In this document: piece after piece, positions 60,862-64,000 of the stretch | Numbering within the stretch: the stretch's first letter is position 1 | Layout: each line of letters begins with the position of its first letter | Assembly (NCBI RefSeq): GCF_022370755.2 | Contig: NZ_CP092364.2 | Coordinates: forward strand, 4,774,001 to 4,838,000 | Direction: 5' to 3' | Source of the DNA: Mycolicibacterium goodii | GTDB lineage: Bacteria; Actinomycetota; Actinomycetes; Mycobacteriales; Mycobacteriaceae | DNA length: 64,000 nt | Position numbers and translations under genes: made by a program | The notes under the pieces: generated by a model | Database searches by the model: none | Seen by the model: only the letters and a program-made list of their open reading frames with translations | What the model was told of the DNA's origin: nothing

Positions 60862-62811
60862 CTACCTGCGGCGGCTCTTCTTGCGCGGCGGCGGGAGTGC
60901 ACCTTCGGCGCGCAGCCGAGCGGCGTGCTCGGCGAGCGCCTCGACCAGTGGCCCCACCGCGGCGGTCTCTGGCTGCACATCCACCCGGAGCCCGAATTCG
61001 ACTGCGGTCTCAGCGGTCTTCGGTCCGATGCAGGCCACGATCGTGCGGGCGTGCGGCTTGCCCGCGATACCGACGAGGTTGCGCACGGTCGAGCTCGACG
61101 TGAAGCACACCGCGTCGAAACCACCGGTCTTGATCATCTCCCTGGTGTGCGCCGGCGGCGGGGCCGCCCGCACGGTGCGGTACGCGGTGACATCCTCGAT
61201 CTCCCAGCCGCGTTCACGCAGACCTTCGGCCAGCGTCTCGGTGGCGATGTCCGCACGAGGCAGCAGCACACGGTTCACCGGATCGAAAACCTCGTCGTAC
61301 GGCGGGAATTCGTCCAGCAGGCCCAGCGACGACTGCTCGCCCGAGGGCACCAACTCGGGGTTGATACCGAACGCACGCACCTTGTCGGCGGTGGCCTGCC
61401 CGACACAGGCGATCTTCACACCGGAGAACGCGCGGGCATCCAGACCGAACTCGTTGAACTTCTCCCACACCGCGCGCACCGCGTTGGTGGAGGTGAACAC
61501 CACCCACTGGAACCGGCCGTCGACCAGCCCCTTGACCGCGCGCTCCATCTGCGCGGGGCTGCGTGGCGGCTCGACGGCGATGGTGGGCACCTCGATGGGC
61601 AGCGCGCCGTGGGTGATGAGCCGCTCACTCATCTCGCCGGCCTGATCCTTGGTGCGCGGCACCAGCACCGTCCAGCCGTACAGGGCGCGGCTCTCCCACC
61701 AGTTCAGCTTGGCGCGGTTGGCGACGGTCTTGCCGATCGTGACCACGAGCGGTCCGGTCAGCGGACCCGCGAGCTCGCTGCCCGCCGGCTTCTCCACCAC
61801 CGCTTTGTCGGTCAGCCCGGCCAGCGTGGTCTCGACCGAACGCTGCTGGCAGGTGGTGCCATTGGCCGTGACGACCGCGGGCGTGTTCTCGACGAGCCCG
61901 TGCTCGATGAGCGTGCGCGCGGCATCCGGCAGGTGCGACGCGGTCGCGTGCAGGATCAGTGGACCCGGCGCGGCGGCCAACGCGGCCCAGTCGACGTCAC
62001 CGCGCACATCGGCGACGGTGTGCGACGACCCCAGCGGCAGGCCTGCATACGTCGGCACGGCGGTGGTATCGGGCAGACCGGGAACGATCTCGAAGGTCAG
62101 ATGTGTCTTGGCCAACGCGTTGATCTCGGTGATCACGGCGTCCACCGACAGCGGGTCCCCCGCGATCAGACGCACGACGTTGTAGCCGTGGCGGGCCTCG
62201 GCTGCCAGCGTCTTGGCCACCTCGGCGGGATCGCCGAGCGCAGGCCGCACCTCGGGCCCGCCCGCGATGATCGCCGGATCGTCGGACTTCGCGTCTTCGG
62301 ATCTGTCGGCCTTGTCGGAGACCTTCTCGGCCTTGTCGGACTTCTTGGCCGGCGCAGGCCCCGCGGCCGGGGGAAGATCGGTACCGACGAGGGCGAGCAC
62401 CGCCTCGGGCACATCAGGGTCGGTGAAGACGAGTTCGGCGTGCGCGAGCACGGCCTGTGCGCGGGTGGTCAGCAGGCCCGGGTCACCGGGGCCCGAACCG
62501 ACGAACGTGATGCGACCGGGCTTGACCTTGCGGCTGCGCGACCGGCCCGAGCTCTCGCCGGGACGCGTGTGCGCGTCGGCAACCGGGCCGTCGGCCGCAC
62601 CGACCGGAGCTGGATTTTCGACACCGCCGACCACCGCGACTGCGGTGTCAGCACCGCCGAGGACTGTTGGGCTCGCACCGACCACCGCCACCGCGGTGTC
62701 GACACCACCCGCTGCTGCCACACCGTCGGCCACGCCGACGGCTGCCACACTCTCGGCTGCGCCGACGGCTGCAAGACTGTCGGCTCCGCCGATTGGGACC
62801 TGCCGGGTCAT
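60862..62811 (-). CDS. hemD: uroporphyrinogen-III C-methyltransferase / uroporphyrinogen-III synthase fusion
   Basis: 649 aa, longer than the ~565-aa M. tuberculosis counterpart. An unusual Val/Ala/Gly-rich N-terminus of about 92 residues contains degenerate repeats ([15 protein letters not shown]). Then comes a CobA/SUMT domain: [19 protein letters not shown] near 100, [12 protein letters not shown] near 215, [19 protein letters not shown] near 255. A charged Lys/Asp/Ser insert (about 155-180) interrupts it. The C-terminal ~260 residues are Hem[35 protein letters not shown] and [19 protein letters not shown] 62811 overlaps the hemC stop. The SUMT part may be degenerate. Confidence 0.92.
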   Translation of the reverse strand: MTRQVPIGGADSLAAVGAAESVAAVGVADGVAAAGGVDTAVAVVGASPTVLGGADTAVAVVGGVENPAPVGAADGPVADAHTRPGESSGRSRSRKVKPGRITFVGSGPGDPGLLTTRAQAVLAHAELVFTDPDVPEAVLALVGTDLPPAAGPAPAKKSDKAEKVSDKADRSEDAKSDDPAIIAGGPEVRPALGDPAEVAKTLAAEARHGYNVVRLIAGDPLSVDAVITEINALAKTHLTFEIVPGLPDTTAVPTYAGLPLGSSHTVADVRGDVDWAALAAAPGPLILHATASHLPDAARTLIEHGLVENTPAVVTANGTTCQQRSVETTLAGLTDKAVVEKPAGSELAGPLTGPLVVTIGKTVANRAKLNWWESRALYGWTVLVPRTKDQAGEMSERLITHGALPIEVPTIAVEPPRSPAQMERAVKGLVDGRFQWVVFTSTNAVRAVWEKFNEFGLDARAFSGVKIACVGQATADKVRAFGINPELVPSGEQSSLGLLDEFPPYDEVFDPVNRVLLPRADIATETLAEGLRERGWEIEDVTAYRTVRAAPPPAHTREMIKTGGFDAVCFTSSSTVRNLVGIAGKPHARTIVACIGPKTAETAVEFGLRVDVQPETAAVGPLVEALAEHAARLRAEGALPPPRKKSRRR

Positions 62812-63764
62812 TTCTCACTCCCACGCTCTTCCAACAGCTCGCGTGCACCCAGATCGAACAGCTCCGCCGCAACCGAGACGCCGAGTTCAGCGGCCCGATC
62901 GGGAGTGCCGATGCCGGACGCACGGATCACGTCGGATCCGTCCAGCGTCGCTGCGCAGCCGCGCAACGACAGCTCTTCGAAGACGTTGCCGTCCTCATCG
63001 ATCGACTCGACCACTTCAGCGATCGCACCGACCGGTGCGGAACAACCCGCCTCCAGTTCGGCGAGCAGGACCCGTTCAGCGGTGACCGCGGCTCGCGTAT
63101 CGGCGTCGTCCAACTCCGACAAGATCGCGATCAGCTCGGTGTCGCCCGCGCGACATTCCACCGCGAGCGCACCCTGAGCCGGCGCTGGCAACATCTGCAC
63201 CGGCTCGAGCGTCTCGGTGACAACGTCCAGTCGTCCGATCCGGGCCAAGCCCGCCCGGGCGACCACGATGCCGTCGAGTTCACCGCTCGTAACCCTGTTC
63301 AACCTGGTATCTAGGTTGCCTCTTAGGGGGCGGATTTCCAAACCGAGACCCAGTGCTCTAAGCTGTGCGGCCCGCCGCGGGCTCGACGTGCCGATCACGG
63401 AGCCCGCCGGCAACTCGCCCAGCACCAGCCCATCGCGGGCCACGAGGGCGTCGCGGGGGTCCTCACGGCGCGGGATGGCGGGAATGCAGAAACGCTCGTC
63501 GGATGCCGTGGGCAAATCCTTGTACGAGTGCACGGCCATGTCGACGCGGCCGTCGTCGATCGCCTCGCGCAATGCGGCGGTGAACACACCGATCCCGATG
63601 TCCACGATCGGCCCCTGGTTGCGGTCACCCTCGGTGGAGATGATGACGAGCTCACAGGGATGCCCCGCGGCCAGCAGAGCGTCTCTGACAGTGCCGGCCT
63701 GTGTCGTAGCCAGGAGGCTACCCCGGGTGCCGAGCCGGATCACCGAATCGCGGTTCTTTGCCAA
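62808..63764 (-). CDS. hemC: porphobilinogen deaminase (hydroxymethylbilane synthase)
   Basis: 318 aa. Motifs [15 protein letters not shown] near 9, [14 protein letters not shown] near 77, [34 protein letters not shown] near 127, and the dipyrromethane-cofactor Cys in [12 protein letters not shown] near 238 are intact. It joins four porphobilinogens into hydroxymethylbilane for HemD. The start is TTG 63764 in this reading; GTG 63743 would match the shorter M. tuberculosis N-terminus (MIRIGTRG). Overlaps hemD by 4 bp. Confidence 0.95.
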   Translation of the reverse strand: MAKNRDSVIRLGTRGSLLATTQAGTVRDALLAAGHPCELVIISTEGDRNQGPIVDIGIGVFTAALREAIDDGRVDMAVHSYKDLPTASDERFCIPAIPRREDPRDALVARDGLVLGELPAGSVIGTSSPRRAAQLRALGLGLEIRPLRGNLDTRLNRVTSGELDGIVVARAGLARIGRLDVVTETLEPVQMLPAPAQGALAVECRAGDTELIAILSELDDADTRAAVTAERVLLAELEAGCSAPVGAIAEVVESIDEDGNVFEELSLRGCAATLDGSDVIRASGIGTPDRAAELGVSVAAELFDLGARELLEERGSEK

Positions 63765-63767
63765 GCT

Positions 63768-64000
63768 CTACTCAGTCTTATCGGGATCGGTTGTTATCAG
63801 GGGCAATTCGCTCGCCGCAACCGCTTCGACGGCTTGCGGATCGAGTTCGAACAGTTCCCGCAGCGCCTCGGCGTAGCTGTCGCCACCCGGGGCGCTGGCG
63901 AGTTGTTTGACGCGGACGGTCGGGGCATGCAACAACTTGTCCACGACGCGACGCACGGTCTTGGCGACCTCGTCGCGGTGGGCCGCATCCAGGCCGGGCA
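63768..64000 (-). CDS. hemA: glutamyl-tRNA reductase, C-terminal fragment (runs off window)
   Basis: Only the last ~76 residues are in the window; the gene continues past 64000. The visible part, [27 protein letters not shown] then [15 protein letters not shown], is the C-terminal dimerisation helix of HemA, followed by a short variable tail. HemA reduces glutamyl-tRNA to glutamate-1-semialdehyde, the substrate of HemL. It leads hemA-hemC-hemD-hemB, ending 3 bp before the hemC start. Confidence 0.9.
   Translation of the reverse strand, partial: PGLDAAHRDEVAKTVRRVVDKLLHAPTVRVKQLASAPGGDSYAEALRELFELDPQAVEAVAASELPLITTDPDKTE

Noticed and set aside
60649..63177. Plus-strand frame of over 800 codons through the hem genes
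   Set aside because: Antisense to hemB, hemD and hemC; low-complexity arginine/glycine composition.
1..64000. CRISPR arrays, tRNA/rRNA genes, prophage or transposase genes
   Set aside because: No regularly spaced repeats, cloverleaf sequences, integrase or transposase motifs were seen on either strand.

Overview
The window is high-GC actinobacterial chromosome and almost certainly comes from a fast-growing Mycolicibacterium of the M. smegmatis group. The evidence is an MspA-type porin gene (54605-55240) that, from memory, is nearly identical to the M. smegmatis protein, together with the mycobacterial gene order menB-SDR-VOC-pitA-DUF3349-menE, galE3-mtnP-menA, hemL-PGM-Trx-ccdA-resB-ccsB and hemA-hemC-hemD-hemB. 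Ortholog statements (Rv numbers) are from memory of M. tuberculosis synteny and were not searched. About 71 protein genes are called; no rRNA, tRNA, CRISPR array or classical insertion sequence was seen.

Layout. (1) 1-8.7 kb: menB and an SDR, then an accessory block (deacetylase, ureohydrolase, two SDRs, APC permease on the minus strand, divergent PucR regulator) inserted before the VOC gene. (2) 8.8-17 kb: an mmpS-mmpL operon followed by an Rv0455c-like secreted protein, then two DUF3349 paralogues either side of pitA, then menE. (3) 17-31 kb: an Lsr2 paralogue, a five-gene operon (glycosyltransferase, DUF2064, methyltransferase, membrane molybdopterin oxidoreductase, membrane protein), an OmpR-type two-component pair, an FMN oxygenase, and an IclR/lyase/MFS catabolic cluster. 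(4) 31-35.3 kb: epimerase, mtnP, menA, and a PD-(D/E)XK-like (DUF559) gene bracketed by two copies of a palindromic repeat. (5) 35.4-43 kb: MHS-type transporter and a TRAP-TAXI transporter surrounded by a LuxR response regulator, a lone receiver protein and a NarL-type histidine kinase. (6) 43-52.4 kb: aminotransferase, ParA-like ATPase, and the System II cytochrome c maturation operon headed by hemL. (7) 52.4-64 kb: P450, mspA with a long upstream region, a TetR/MpaB pair, four small membrane proteins and hemB-hemD-hemC-hemA (hemA runs off the right edge).

Functionally, the core of the window serves the respiratory chain: menaquinone (menB, menE, menA), heme (hemA/C/D/B/L) and cytochrome c assembly (ccdA, resB, ccsB, thioredoxin). 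Accessory blocks deal with transport and nutrient sensing: PitA phosphate uptake with a Pho-box-like repeat, MspA, MmpS/L export, TRAP and MFS uptake. Intergenic DNA carries two families of palindromic repeats, four GTGA-N6-TCAC (CRP-like) sites and several operator-like palindromes. The most unusual items are the repeat-bracketed DUF559 gene (a possible mobile cassette), a copy of the same repeat inside the resB reading frame, the unexplained glycosyltransferase/molybdoenzyme operon, and the self-contained MmpS-MmpL-Rv0455c-like export set.
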